Origin: Verrucomicrobiaceae bacterium
GTDB lineage: Bacteria; Verrucomicrobiota; Verrucomicrobiia; Verrucomicrobiales; Verrucomicrobiaceae
Assembly: GCA_027490195.1 (NCBI GenBank)
Contig: JAIXYN010000059.1
Span: forward strand, 62,001-126,000
Length of the DNA stretch: 64,000 nt
Reading direction: 5' to 3'
Shown here: positions 24,996 through 34,280 of the stretch, piece after piece
Position numbering within the stretch: position 1 is the stretch's first letter
How the letters are laid out: each line of letters opens with the position of its first letter
The notes under the pieces: generated by a model
The model's input: only the letters and a program-made list of their open reading frames with translations
What the model was told of the DNA's origin: nothing
Database searches by the model: none
Made by a program: the position numbers and the translations under genes

Positions 24996-25675
24996 TTACT
25001 TCTTTGCTTCTTTGACCGTCCAATACAGCGAGGCGCTGTGGCTGGAGATGCCGAAAGGGACACCATTGAAGAAGCCAGGCAGTTGCTCAGAATAACGGGC
25101 GACGGCAAGCATATACTGGCCGGGCTTGGAGATGTCTGGAGCACGCACGTAACCCTCAGCATCAGCCTGAAGTTTCTGATCGCTTACCTTGGGGGAGAAA
25201 TACAGCAACTCGACACCGCCGAGGGGTTTGCCACGAAAGTAAACCCGCGCATCACCAGGCCTGCCGGTGAGAACGACGGCCATCTTCATTCAGTCGTACC
25301 AGCACCCGCGTCTTCCGGCTGCCAGCGGCAGTAGAAGATGGGCGCACGCGCGGGCTTGTCCTCATGGAGCTGGTGCACCGTTAACTGTTCCTGGGCAAAG
25401 GCAGGCCGACCGGCTTCGAACTTGCCGAGAAAAAAGTGATCTTTCATTTTGACCACGTCCAGGTCCAGCGGCTGCCCTATGTCGTGGAGCGTTCAGTCGG
25501 AGACCTGCGCGAAGCAATCGAGGTTGCCGGGCGAGACTTCGCATTCATCTCCCCACTGGGCAAACCGCACACCTAGGCCGGCATGGTCCGGGAGCTCTTC
25601 GATCCAGAGTGAGTGTGCTGAGGCTGCCAGCGGCAGTAGGCTGTAAACTGCGAGGACAATGAGTGAGCGTATCAC
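24996..25675 (-). pseudogene. DUF4198 family protein, broken by an in-frame stop and a frameshift
   Basis: The N-terminal piece from ATG 25675 has a signal peptide and the family start (AASAHSLWIEELPDHAGLGV), and stops at TGA 25495-25493 after LDCFAQVSD. Family-like sequence then continues in the same frame (KMKDHFFLGKFEAGRPA, APIFYCRWQPEDAG) until TGA 25288-25286. There the frame changes to VVLTGRPGDARVYFRGKPLGG and runs to the family C-terminus at 24996. Intact members have about 220-240 residues, as this would with both lesions repaired. Related genes often sit beside TonB receptors. Sequencing error or recoding are the alternatives. Confidence 0.75.
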
Positions 25676-25782
25676 GACAAGGTTGGGGGATGTTCGGTGA
25701 TCAAGTACATGCGATGAACGTCAGGTTCTTGCGACCATTTTTCAGGATCTGTCTTTGTCTTGAGGTGGCACCCACGGGGCGA

Positions 25783-27318
25783 TCACGCCCACATCTTCCG
25801 GTCCAGCGTGCGGTAACCGATGGCTTCCAGCACGTTGTCGGCGCTGATTTTGTCGTGCCCGCCGAGATCGGCCAGAGTACGCGCCACTTTGAGAATGCGG
25901 TCGTGGGCTCGAGCGCTGAAATTCATCTCGCTCATGGCGTGTTCGAGGCAGCCAGCGGACTCGGCATCGAGTTCGCAGTGCTTTTTGATGAGTCGCGGCG
26001 TCATGCTGCTGTTGTTGTGAACGCCCGCATGTTTGGCGAAGCGCTCCTGCTGCATGCCGCGTGCAGTCACGACACGCTTGCGGATGGGCTCGGAGGCTTC
26101 ACCGCCCTCACTCGAAGCCAGCGCCTTGTAATCTACGAGTGGCACATCCACGTGAAGGTCGATACGATCAAGCAAGGGCCCGCTGATGCGTTGACGATAA
26201 CGCTGAATGACCGCCGACCCGCAACGGCACTCGCGCTTGAGGTCGCCGTAGTATCCACATGGGCAGGGATTCATTGCCGCCACGAGCATGAACTTGGCCG
26301 GAAAGGTAACGGTGCCAGCGGCACGGGAGATAGTAACCTTGCCGTCTTCGAGTGGCTGACGCAGGACTTCCAGCGTGCTACGGCGAAATTCGGGCAGTTC
26401 ATCGAGGAAGAGCACGCCGTTGTGGGCGAGGGAAACTTCACCTGGACCGGGATTGCTGCCGCCACCGAGCAGGCCGGCATCACTGATCGTGTGATGTGGG
26501 GAACGAAAGGGGCGGGTGGCAACGAAGGCGCTGGTTTCTCCGAGCAATCCTGCTGCGCTGTGAATTTTGGTGGTTTCGATGGCCTCTTCCTCGCTCATGC
26601 CGGGCATGATGGTAGGGATGCGTTTGGCGATCATCGATTTACCGGTGCCTGGGGGGCCTATCATGAGCAGCCCATGGGCGCCACTGACGGCAATTTCGAT
26701 GGCCCGGATCGCATCGGCCTGCCCTTTGACATCATTGAAATCAATGTCGTAGTGGGAGACTGCGGCGAAGAGCTCAGTCGCACGACAGGGCTCGGGCGCA
26801 ATTTCCAGGTCACTTTTGAGGTAGTCAACGACCTCACGGAGATTTTGTACGCCCACGATGTCGATTCCGGCCACGACGCTGGCTTCGAGAGCCGCGCGTT
26901 TTGGCACCAACAGACGTTTTCTGCCTTTACGCCTGGCTTCGAGAGCCACCGCGAGAAGGCCTCGCACAGGCCGAAGTTCGCCGTTCAACGCCAATTCCCC
27001 GATCATGGCTGTTTCTGCGAGCATCCCCATGGGGATGCGGGCGCGGTGTGCAATCAGCGAAATGGCGATAGGCAGGTCAAAGCCGGGGCCCTCTTTTTTC
27101 AAATCAGCCGGGGCAAGGTTCACGGTGGTCACTCCGTCGTTCATGATGAAGCCAGACGAGGAGATCGCCGCTGTGACGCGTTCACGGCTTTCCTTCACCG
27201 ATGCATCGGGCAGGCCAACGATAAACATTTTGGGCGTTCCACCGCCATCATGCGATTCAATCTCTACTTCCATGGCATCAACGCCGACAAGTGTGGCTGA
27301 GTAGGTTCTGGCGATCAT
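25783..27318 (-). CDS. comM: YifB/ComM family Mg-chelatase-like AAA+ ATPase
   Basis: ATG 27318 gives a 511-residue protein of normal family length. MIARTYSATLVGVDA at the start and FIVGLPDASVKESRERV are standard for the N-terminal ChlI domain. Walker A is GPPGTGKSMIAKRIP near 215, and Walker B is VLFLDELPEF. A zinc-like cluster CPCGYYGDLKRECRC lies near 345. The C-terminal domain has ARAHDRILKVARTLADL. ComM is a hexameric branch-migration helicase that helps integrate DNA during natural transformation. The frame extends to TTG 27327, but ATG 27318 fits the family better. No competence genes are adjacent. Confidence 0.95.
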   Translation of the reverse strand: MIARTYSATLVGVDAMEVEIESHDGGGTPKMFIVGLPDASVKESRERVTAAISSSGFIMNDGVTTVNLAPADLKKEGPGFDLPIAISLIAHRARIPMGMLAETAMIGELALNGELRPVRGLLAVALEARRKGRKRLLVPKRAALEASVVAGIDIVGVQNLREVVDYLKSDLEIAPEPCRATELFAAVSHYDIDFNDVKGQADAIRAIEIAVSGAHGLLMIGPPGTGKSMIAKRIPTIMPGMSEEEAIETTKIHSAAGLLGETSAFVATRPFRSPHHTISDAGLLGGGSNPGPGEVSLAHNGVLFLDELPEFRRSTLEVLRQPLEDGKVTISRAAGTVTFPAKFMLVAAMNPCPCGYYGDLKRECRCGSAVIQRYRQRISGPLLDRIDLHVDVPLVDYKALASSEGGEASEPIRKRVVTARGMQQERFAKHAGVHNNSSMTPRLIKKHCELDAESAGCLEHAMSEMNFSARAHDRILKVARTLADLGGHDKISADNVLEAIGYRTLDRKMWA

Positions 27319-27862
27319 TCGGTGCAACTATTGACGGGAGCAAGATGAGAGCAAGTGTGCGACAGGCATCGCCCCAGAAGTGTTATCCCACATTTCCTCA
27401 CAGTTCTGATACACCATGGATTCTCAAAACCCTAATAACTAATTACATTTTTTAAGCATTGCCTTTTAATTTCAGCAATACCCGATTGGTTTTGCCTCTT
27501 GGACAAGAGGCTAGTCATGCAGTCCGCATCTTAAGGATCTTCTTACCTGCAAATGAGTTTCACCATCTCCTGCCACGTTATAGACACATTGCCCCCCTCA
27601 ATTATCCACTTTTGTGCCGAATCTATGACTCGGATGATTTCAGTTGAGCATCAAAGCAGCGCAATTCCGAAGACTGCTATCGTGTAAGATTAGGCATCGC
27701 AGGCAAAGTTAGACTATCGCCTTTCTGCGATTTATTTCTGAGATGCAGCGCTTTGCCTCATGCGAGATCGGCTATTTCTCGCTTTATAAGCTGTTGAGAT
27801 TAAAGAAACGTAGAAGTGGGAGCTTGCCATTCGATCGATTCAGGTGCAGCAAAGGATGCCCC
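27319..27862. other. Long intergenic region between comM and the polysaccharide genes
   Basis: This stretch of 544 bases is visibly richer in A+T than its surroundings and has no convincing gene; a 62-codon frame at 27459-27647 lacks any family features. A perfect 7-bp hairpin lies at 27494-27511 (GCCTCTT, loop GGAC, AAGAGGC) without a T-run. The region must hold promoters for comM (leftward) and for the GT2 gene (rightward), but I see no clear consensus boxes. Confidence 0.5.
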
Positions 27863-29041
27863 ATGAGTAGTACTCTCCAGCTTCACACAAGCATTCCAGC
27901 AGAAGCACCCGCTGTTGACTTGAGTTTCGTTTTCCCATGCCTCAACGAGGAGGCAACTTTGGGAGCATGTATTCAGCAGGTGAATGAGAGCCTTGCCCCA
28001 AGCGGGGTCAATTATGAAATCATTGTGGCTGACAACGGTAGCACCGACCGTTCCCGTGAGATTGCACTCGCCATGGGATGCCGTGTGGTACCCGTGGCAG
28101 CACGTGGCTATGGAGCTGCATTGCGGGGAGGAATCGAGGCGAGCCAAGCCGAGTACGTGATGTTTGCAGACTCAGACAGCACCTATCTCTACGCGGACGC
28201 CGCACCTCTTTACCGAGCGGCCAAGGACGGGAACGCCGACATGGCGATTGCCTCCCGAATGATCGGCCGCATCGAGCCAGGAGCCATGCCCCCCCTTCAC
28301 CGATGGCTTGGCACTCCGGTGCTGACCACGCTGATCAACTGGCTCTTTCATGGCAAATTGTCCGATTGCAATTCCGGCTTCCGCTGCATCAGAAAATCGG
28401 CTTTTTCGCTCTGGCAGATCCGCTCCAATGGGATGGAGTTTGCATCCGAACTGCTGATCAAAGCACTCAAAGCAAGCGCACGCACCGTGGAGATTTCTTC
28501 CGGCCTGCGCAAAGGACCCGAGGGGCGCGTCGCGCACTTGAGGACCTGGCGCGACGGCATGCGCCACCTGCTATTCATTTTCTCCGAGAAGCCGCGGCTG
28601 TTCGAGTTCATCGGCTTTCTCACCGTGCTGCTAACCACCCTTCTGCAGGTAACCGCTTTCTTCACGGGACCTGTGAGTATCGGCGGCGTATTTCACATAT
28701 TTGATCTTCACAGCGAGGCTTTGCTGCTGCTCGCCGGAATCATCGGAGCGCAATTCTATCTCTTCAGTTGCATGCTCTATTTGCAGAGCAGCGATCGCCC
28801 GCTCAGCATCACCCGGCGATTGATCCACCTGGAAGAAGGCGTGCTGTTTTTCACCCTGCTCGCAACATTGTGCGCCTGTGCGCTTCTGACAGGGTACATT
28901 GCTGTCAGATGGTCACTTTCCGGCTTTGAGAACCTTCACTTGGCCCGTGATCTGCTCTTCTGGTCTCATCCTCTTGCAATCTCCATTTCATTCTGTGTTG
29001 GCCTGCTAGGACTTCACATTCTCAAGAAAGCTCAAAAATAA
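27863..29041 (+). CDS. Glycosyltransferase family 2 with C-terminal membrane helices
   Basis: ATG 27863 has AAAGGA upstream and gives 392 residues; the open frame from 27743 adds unlikely sequence. The GT-A domain shows LSFVFPCLNEEATLGACI, IIVADNGSTDRSREIA and the DXD-like MFADSDSTYLY near residue 100. The rear half has about four membrane helices (FIGFLTVLLTTLLQVTAFF, LLAGIIGAQFYLFS). It resembles polyprenyl-phosphate glycosyltransferases that load a sugar onto a lipid carrier at the inner membrane. It lies just upstream of the priming sugar transferase gene, on the same strand. Confidence 0.88.
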   Translation: MSSTLQLHTSIPAEAPAVDLSFVFPCLNEEATLGACIQQVNESLAPSGVNYEIIVADNGSTDRSREIALAMGCRVVPVAARGYGAALRGGIEASQAEYVMFADSDSTYLYADAAPLYRAAKDGNADMAIASRMIGRIEPGAMPPLHRWLGTPVLTTLINWLFHGKLSDCNSGFRCIRKSAFSLWQIRSNGMEFASELLIKALKASARTVEISSGLRKGPEGRVAHLRTWRDGMRHLLFIFSEKPRLFEFIGFLTVLLTTLLQVTAFFTGPVSIGGVFHIFDLHSEALLLLAGIIGAQFYLFSCMLYLQSSDRPLSITRRLIHLEEGVLFFTLLATLCACALLTGYIAVRWSLSGFENLHLARDLLFWSHPLAISISFCVGLLGLHILKKAQK

Positions 29042-29201
29042 AATTCCATTCAAAGCCTGAAATGACCCTCAGGAGGAATCATACATAATGCTCACTGAAC
29101 AATGCTTGCAATGACCGTCTCGTATGGCTCATTCCCGCCGTTACTGTCCAAGTTGTCGACCGATCATTAATTTTTTCTCGTTCACTTAACGTTCGTCTCA
29201 A

Positions 29202-30701
29202 ATGCACAGTTCAAATAGAGGTCACTGGTCCAACATAGGCATTCGCGCACTGCGCGATGTGACTATGTTTATCGGTGCCTATTTGCTCGCAAACTACGTA
29301 CGTTTCACCGAGCTCTGGCGCATTGAGGACTACGTTTCCCCAATTCTGGCGGGTGCGCTGGCTCTGGCTTCGTCCATGTACATCCTGGGTCTCTATTCCA
29401 TCGAATCGCAGCGGCGCTCCTCCTTCCTCATCCATAGCATCCTGCTCACCTTTGCCGTCCTCATCGCGTTGATCATCATCACCTTGGTTGGCTACCTGAG
29501 TTTTGACCTCCGCATTGGACGCGGCTTCATGGCCCTGGGCTGCCTGTTTTCCTACCCGCTGCTCCTGACCACTCACTGGCTGATGTATCACAAGCACCGC
29601 ATCGCCCCGGAGCGCGTAGCTTTCGTCGCAGAAACGCCCGAAGAACTGGAAGAATATTCACGCATGAAGGCCTTGTGCCCATCAGGCGTGCAACTGGTCG
29701 GTCGCATCGGTCTTGATCTTGAAAATGAGGCCCCGGAAGATTTTCTGGGACGGCTGCGCAATGTACGCAAGCTCATCCGCCAGCATCGCCTGGACCGCAT
29801 CATCTTCATGGAGGACCGGATCGAAGACGAGAAGGCACGGCATGAGTTCCGGCGACTGCGCTATCTCGGTTTTTCATGCAGCAGCTTGATCTCGATTTGT
29901 GAGAGTCATCTGCACTACGTGCCGCTGCACCTCGTGACCATGGGCTGGCTGCTTCAATCGGAATCCAGCTCGCGCACTTTTTACTTCAGCAAGCTCAAGC
30001 GCTTCTTCGACATCACCACCTCTCTGGTTCTGCTCGTCGCGCTCGCTCCCTTCCTGATCATGGGCATGCTCATCGTGCGCTTCTTCTCACCGGAAGGCTC
30101 GGTCTTCTTCCGTCAGGAGCGAGTGGGCCGCTTTGGCAAACGCTTCCAGATCTACAAGCTGCGCAGCATGCGCACCGATGCCGAAAAATCCGGTGCCGTC
30201 TGGTCATCCATCTCCAAAGACCCGCGCGTCTTCCCCGGTGGTGCCTTCCTGCGCAAATACCGCATCGATGAAATCCCACAGCTCCTCAATGTGCTGCGTG
30301 GCGAAATGTCTTTTGTGGGACCACGTCCCGAACGTCCTGAATTTGTCACCAAGCTCGCTTCGGCTCTACCCTACTATCAGGAGCGCCACATGCTGCAGCC
30401 GGGCCTCACCGGCTGGGCGCAGGTGTGCTACCCCTATGGGGCCTCCATCGACGACGCGAAGTGCAAGCTCGAGTACGACCTCTACTACCTCAAGTACGCC
30501 AGTGTCCTATTCGACAGCCTCATCTTGCTGGACACCGTGCGCGTGGTACTCGGCGGCGGCTTGAAATCCAACACCCGGCAGCGGTACTCTAAGGACATTG
30601 ATTTCGACCTTCAGCACGGAGATGCTCCGCTGATGGAAGGCGGCAACAATTCCATACAGGAGCTCTCCACTTCAGTGAGCGGACTGGCAGAGGTAGCGTA
30701 G
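29202..30701 (+). CDS. Polyprenyl-phosphate sugar phosphotransferase that primes polysaccharide synthesis
   Basis: This 499-residue protein has four to five N-terminal membrane helices (residues about 10-130), a central Rossmann-like region, and a fifth helix (SLVLLVALAPFLIMGMLIV) leading into the catalytic bacterial sugar transferase domain. That domain has FFRQERVGRFGKRFQIYKLRSM, LRKYRIDEIPQLLNVLRGEMSFVGPRPE and QPGLTGWAQV, the WbaP/WcaJ signature. It moves a sugar-1-phosphate onto undecaprenyl phosphate, the first step of exopolysaccharide assembly. It converges with the minus-strand exopolysaccharide gene set. Confidence 0.93.
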   Translation: MHSSNRGHWSNIGIRALRDVTMFIGAYLLANYVRFTELWRIEDYVSPILAGALALASSMYILGLYSIESQRRSSFLIHSILLTFAVLIALIIITLVGYLSFDLRIGRGFMALGCLFSYPLLLTTHWLMYHKHRIAPERVAFVAETPEELEEYSRMKALCPSGVQLVGRIGLDLENEAPEDFLGRLRNVRKLIRQHRLDRIIFMEDRIEDEKARHEFRRLRYLGFSCSSLISICESHLHYVPLHLVTMGWLLQSESSSRTFYFSKLKRFFDITTSLVLLVALAPFLIMGMLIVRFFSPEGSVFFRQERVGRFGKRFQIYKLRSMRTDAEKSGAVWSSISKDPRVFPGGAFLRKYRIDEIPQLLNVLRGEMSFVGPRPERPEFVTKLASALPYYQERHMLQPGLTGWAQVCYPYGASIDDAKCKLEYDLYYLKYASVLFDSLILLDTVRVVLGGGLKSNTRQRYSKDIDFDLQHGDAPLMEGGNNSIQELSTSVSGLAEVA

Positions 30702-30823
30702 TCAAACGCCTCTGCACAGCTTTGGCAAGGCGAAGAGCATCTTGTTTCGGAGTGCGGAATTCACTCGGTGAATCGCGTCAATTTCTTCGCCTGAGCTTAC
30801 CATGGCTCTGACAGGCATTCGAA

Positions 30824-31987
30824 TCACGCCCCTCGCAGCAAGGACATGTATTTCTGCGCGCAGTTCTCCCAGGAGAAAGCCGCTGCACCCTGATTCAGCT
30901 CCGTTGCATCCGGAGGAATTTCCAGAGCATCCAGCAGCGCTGAAGCATAGGCCCCTGGATCTCGCTGCCTCACCAGAAAGCGCCTCCCCAGCAGCGGCTC
31001 CACCACTTCGGCGATCCCCCCCACATCCATGCACACTGGTGCACGCCCGCTGGCCATCGACTCTAGTACCACATTCGGTACACCTTCATTGAGACTCGTC
31101 AGGCACAAGGCATCCGCCGCCTGCATCCAGCGTGCAACCTGCGGCGCGCCATGGCGGCCCAGAAAGGACACTTTGTCCGCGATGCCAAGCTCCGCTGCCT
31201 GCGCGCGCAGCGCCGCTTCCAGCGGCCCGCCGCCTATCATAGCGAGTTGAATCGGTTGAACCGAAGCCACCACCACCCTTGCAAACGCCGCCAGAAGCAG
31301 ATCCAGCCCTTTGACCGGTAGGAAATTGCCAACAAAGAGCAGCACACGCTCGTCTTGCGGCAGATTGAGCTCACTACGCGCCGCACTTCTTGAAGCGGGC
31401 TTGAAGGTGTGAATGTCCACCCCGTTGTATATCGCATGCACCTTACCGGCATCAGCCCCATGCGCGGCCAGTCGCTTCGCTAGATCCTGGCTGCGCGTCA
31501 CCACCGCTTTCGCACGCTGGACCATGGAAAGGATCGCCCGGCGACGCCACGGCATGTCCAGATACCGGTGCACGTCCGAGCCCTGCGCCACTGCCACCAA
31601 TGGCACCCCCCACTGCTCCGCCTGCAACGACACCCCGCAGGCATCTGGAAACAGCCACGGCACCAAAATCGCCTGTGGCCGGTAACCCTCGGGCAACGTT
31701 TGGCGCGCTCTTGCAAACGCCTGCGCAAACAGCAGGTGGTTCATGCCCCCAAGGCGCGGTATATAGGGCGTCCAAAAGTAATCAACCGGCAAGCCGACAT
31801 CCTCAGGCCGCGTCCGTAGCTGCCGCGCTGCGCCGCCCAGATGCCGTAGTGTCGGGCGAAAGGCTTGGACCCGGATGTTGAGCCCTGGCTCCAGCCGTTG
31901 CAGCGCATGCAGCAACGTCGCATTGTCCAGTCCGCGCCAAGGCTCGTTCTGATCAGGAAACAGATTGGTGACTACCAGCAGGTTCAT
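30824..31987 (-). CDS. Glycosyltransferase family 4
   Basis: This is a 387-residue GT-B enzyme. The N-terminal half starts MNLLVVTNLFPDQNEPWRG. The C-terminal nucleotide-sugar half has LFVGNFLPVKGLDLLLAAFA, VSFLGRHGAPQVARWMQAAD and the E-x7-E-type motif SLNEGVPNVVLESMASGRAPV. It is the last gene of the minus-strand exopolysaccharide set, three bases after the NodB-like gene. It probably adds one sugar of the repeat unit on the cytosolic face. Confidence 0.9.
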   Translation of the reverse strand: MNLLVVTNLFPDQNEPWRGLDNATLLHALQRLEPGLNIRVQAFRPTLRHLGGAARQLRTRPEDVGLPVDYFWTPYIPRLGGMNHLLFAQAFARARQTLPEGYRPQAILVPWLFPDACGVSLQAEQWGVPLVAVAQGSDVHRYLDMPWRRRAILSMVQRAKAVVTRSQDLAKRLAAHGADAGKVHAIYNGVDIHTFKPASRSAARSELNLPQDERVLLFVGNFLPVKGLDLLLAAFARVVVASVQPIQLAMIGGGPLEAALRAQAAELGIADKVSFLGRHGAPQVARWMQAADALCLTSLNEGVPNVVLESMASGRAPVCMDVGGIAEVVEPLLGRRFLVRQRDPGAYASALLDALEIPPDATELNQGAAAFSWENCAQKYMSLLRGA

Positions 31988-31990
31988 CGC

Positions 31991-33097
31991 TCAGATTTGG
32001 GTCAGGCAGGGTGGCGGTGCATACAGGTGGTCACGCCATGCGCCGGCATCGCCACCGCCATGCCCATCTTCCGCTGCATGCAAAATGTTCACCATCTCTC
32101 GTGCGCTCACGTAGTGCAGGCGAAAGCCTTCACGCGCGGCTAGTTGCAGCAGTTCTTCGTGAAACTGCCGGCGCGCATCACCAATCACGGATGGATGATT
32201 TTTTTCCGGCGCGCCGTGCGTGTGCAGTTTGATGAAGCACCACCCTTCCGCACCCTGCACCGAAATACGTGCATTGCGCCAGTGCTTCAAGCGGCGCACC
32301 GTTGGCGGATTGGCCGGGCCGAGATCGGAATTTTCCACACGCGGCAGTACACCCCACTTGCGCCGCTCCCAGTCCAGCATCAGCGGCCCCTGCACCAGCA
32401 GCAGATGATCCGGCTTCTCACGCAACGCCCGCGTGCTGCCATCCAGCGCCGTCACCCGTGTGCCATGGTGATGCGAGCAGCCATCCAGTGTGCTGCGGGA
32501 GTAATAAAGCCGGTTCACGATCGGGGCCTGCGTCCGATGCGGCGCAGAAGGCATGGTCAGATCCGCGTAGCACCCCGCCTGCTTCAGCATCGCCAACTCG
32601 CCACGTACCCCGCAGCCATGCCCGTCGGGGTCGGAGTCGTCCAGCGCCCAGTTGCCATGGATAAAACCAAACACTGGCGCGCCAGCGGCATTGCTGCCCA
32701 GCAGCCCGTGACTGCGCAGCTCGGTCTTGCCACGCTCAAGCGCTGCGCAGAAACTTTCCGCCGTGTCCTTGTCGTGGTGAAGGTGGATCTCAGCCTCATT
32801 CCGGGTGCTCACACACAATTCCGTCAGTGCTTGAATGACCTCCCGGTCGTACTGCTCCACCGGATAAAAAAACGTGTGCCGTGGCGTCTGCCCGTCGTGG
32901 TCCACGCCCGTCGTCATGATCTTTGGAAAGCTCGACTGCCACTTCTCCATCCGCCGCAACGCCCCAGTTTGATCCGTATGGTGAAACGGTTCAAAGTGAT
33001 CGCACACCGCGAGCATCACATCGGTGATCGGCTCCTTTGGCCGCCGGAGTGAATCCTTCAGCCAGGGCAGCAGCCAGCGGTCCATTGCTTTGATCAT
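31991..33097 (-). CDS. NodB-like polysaccharide deacetylase-type protein
   Basis: ATG 33097 lies four bases after the stop of the upstream glycosyltransferase gene; the product is 368 residues. VMLAVCDHFEPFHH near residue 30 and EIHLHHDKDTAESF near 115 resemble the metal-binding strands of NodB/PgdA-like barrels, although the canonical TFDDG is absent. RRLYP-like anchors are missing, and no signal peptide is seen. A role in trimming acetyl groups from the polysaccharide fits the position in the operon, but the assignment is by weak motif and context only. Confidence 0.5.
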   Translation of the reverse strand: MIKAMDRWLLPWLKDSLRRPKEPITDVMLAVCDHFEPFHHTDQTGALRRMEKWQSSFPKIMTTGVDHDGQTPRHTFFYPVEQYDREVIQALTELCVSTRNEAEIHLHHDKDTAESFCAALERGKTELRSHGLLGSNAAGAPVFGFIHGNWALDDSDPDGHGCGVRGELAMLKQAGCYADLTMPSAPHRTQAPIVNRLYYSRSTLDGCSHHHGTRVTALDGSTRALREKPDHLLLVQGPLMLDWERRKWGVLPRVENSDLGPANPPTVRRLKHWRNARISVQGAEGWCFIKLHTHGAPEKNHPSVIGDARRQFHEELLQLAAREGFRLHYVSAREMVNILHAAEDGHGGGDAGAWRDHLYAPPPCLTQI

Positions 33098-33101
33098 ACG
33101 T

Positions 33102-34280
33102 TTAGGCTCTACGGGTTCGCTTCCAGGTCGTCTGCTGTCCACCCCGCAGCCAGCGCAGGCAGCCCAGCAGCAGGGCAGCGTTCATCGTCATAAAATAGGC
33201 GCTCACAGCCGCCAGTCGCCCTAGCGCACCCGGCAGTCTCAGCGAAGAAAAACCCACCCCAGTCAGCAGCAGCACGCCCAGCCCCGCTGCAGCCACCACC
33301 AGCGCACCAGGCGCACCCAGCACCAGCAGCGCCAGCCCCGCAGCCATGGCGCTGAGCATGAAAAACGGTGCCACCCAGCGCAGGACCTTGTGCGAGAAAA
33401 ACACCCAAGCCGCAAGCCCGCGTGCGGGGTGCAGAAGTGCCATGCAGCGTGCCAGAATTTGATAATCCCCCGCCCCGATGCGTGCCCGCCTTCCAAACTC
33501 ATCCGCCAGCGCTGGCGGCAGATCCTCATAGGCCAGTGCACGCGGCTCAAACACCACCGACCAGCCCTGCATGAGCAGTTGCAGCGGAACGAACAAATCC
33601 TCCACCACGATCTCAGGCGGGCAGCCCGTCCACAGCTCACGCCGTAGCGCGTAGTTCGCGCCGTTCGCCCCCAGCAACACCCCGCGCCCACCCTCGTGTT
33701 GTTTCAACCACGTCTCCAGTTTCCAGTAGATGCCCTCGGATTGAGTATGCGCCTCCCCTTCCCGCGTGCGGAAACACAGCTTTCCACACACACAGGCCAC
33801 CTTCGTATCCTGAAACCGTGCCACCAGACAGCGAAGCGTGTCCGGCGCAAAATCCACGTTCGCATCACTCAGCACAAGAATGCTTCCTTTCGCCTGCGGG
33901 CACACCTCATTGAGCACCCGCACCTTCCCCCGTCGTTCCGCAAAATGCCGCACCTGTATTCGAGTATCCCCGGCTGCCACCTCCGCCGCCAGTCGCTCGC
34001 TACCATCGTCAGACCCGTCTGAAGCGATGATGATCTCCAACCGGTCTGCCGGATAGTCACACTCCTGCAAGTTCACAATGCGACGCACAATGCAGGCCGC
34101 TTCATTGTAACCCACCACGATCACCGAGATCAGGGGCAGCACCGCTTCCTCCTGCATCGGCGGCACCGGCAGCAAAGGTCGCCGTGCACCGATGCAGCGC
34201 CACCACAACGGATAAAACACGTAGCAGTGCAGCACCGCCGCCATGCTCAGAATCAAAATAAACCATGCGGAAAAAATCAT
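33102..34280 (-). CDS. Membrane glycosyltransferase family 2
   Basis: ATG 34280 overlaps the upstream stop in ATGA; the product has 392 residues (ATG 34292 is the alternative). There is an N-terminal helix (FILILSMAAVLHCYVFYPLWW), then the GT-A domain: ISVIVVGYNEAACIVRRI, IIIASDGSDDGS, ILVLSDANVDFA (DxN in place of DXD), and EVVEDLFVPLQL. Three C-terminal helices follow (VAPFFMLSAMAAGLALLVL). This layout is that of processive or lipid-linked membrane GT2 enzymes such as IcaA/BcsA relatives, without the PilZ part. Confidence 0.88.
   Translation of the reverse strand: MIFSAWFILILSMAAVLHCYVFYPLWWRCIGARRPLLPVPPMQEEAVLPLISVIVVGYNEAACIVRRIVNLQECDYPADRLEIIIASDGSDDGSERLAAEVAAGDTRIQVRHFAERRGKVRVLNEVCPQAKGSILVLSDANVDFAPDTLRCLVARFQDTKVACVCGKLCFRTREGEAHTQSEGIYWKLETWLKQHEGGRGVLLGANGANYALRRELWTGCPPEIVVEDLFVPLQLLMQGWSVVFEPRALAYEDLPPALADEFGRRARIGAGDYQILARCMALLHPARGLAAWVFFSHKVLRWVAPFFMLSAMAAGLALLVLGAPGALVVAAAGLGVLLLTGVGFSSLRLPGALGRLAAVSAYFMTMNAALLLGCLRWLRGGQQTTWKRTRRA

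Noticed and set aside
25663-27300. 545-codon plus-strand frame
   Set aside because: Antisense to comM, which has full family motifs; no recognisable sequence in this frame.
27459-27647. 62-codon frame in the comM-GT2 gap
   Set aside because: No family, no ribosome site, composition like the surrounding non-coding DNA.
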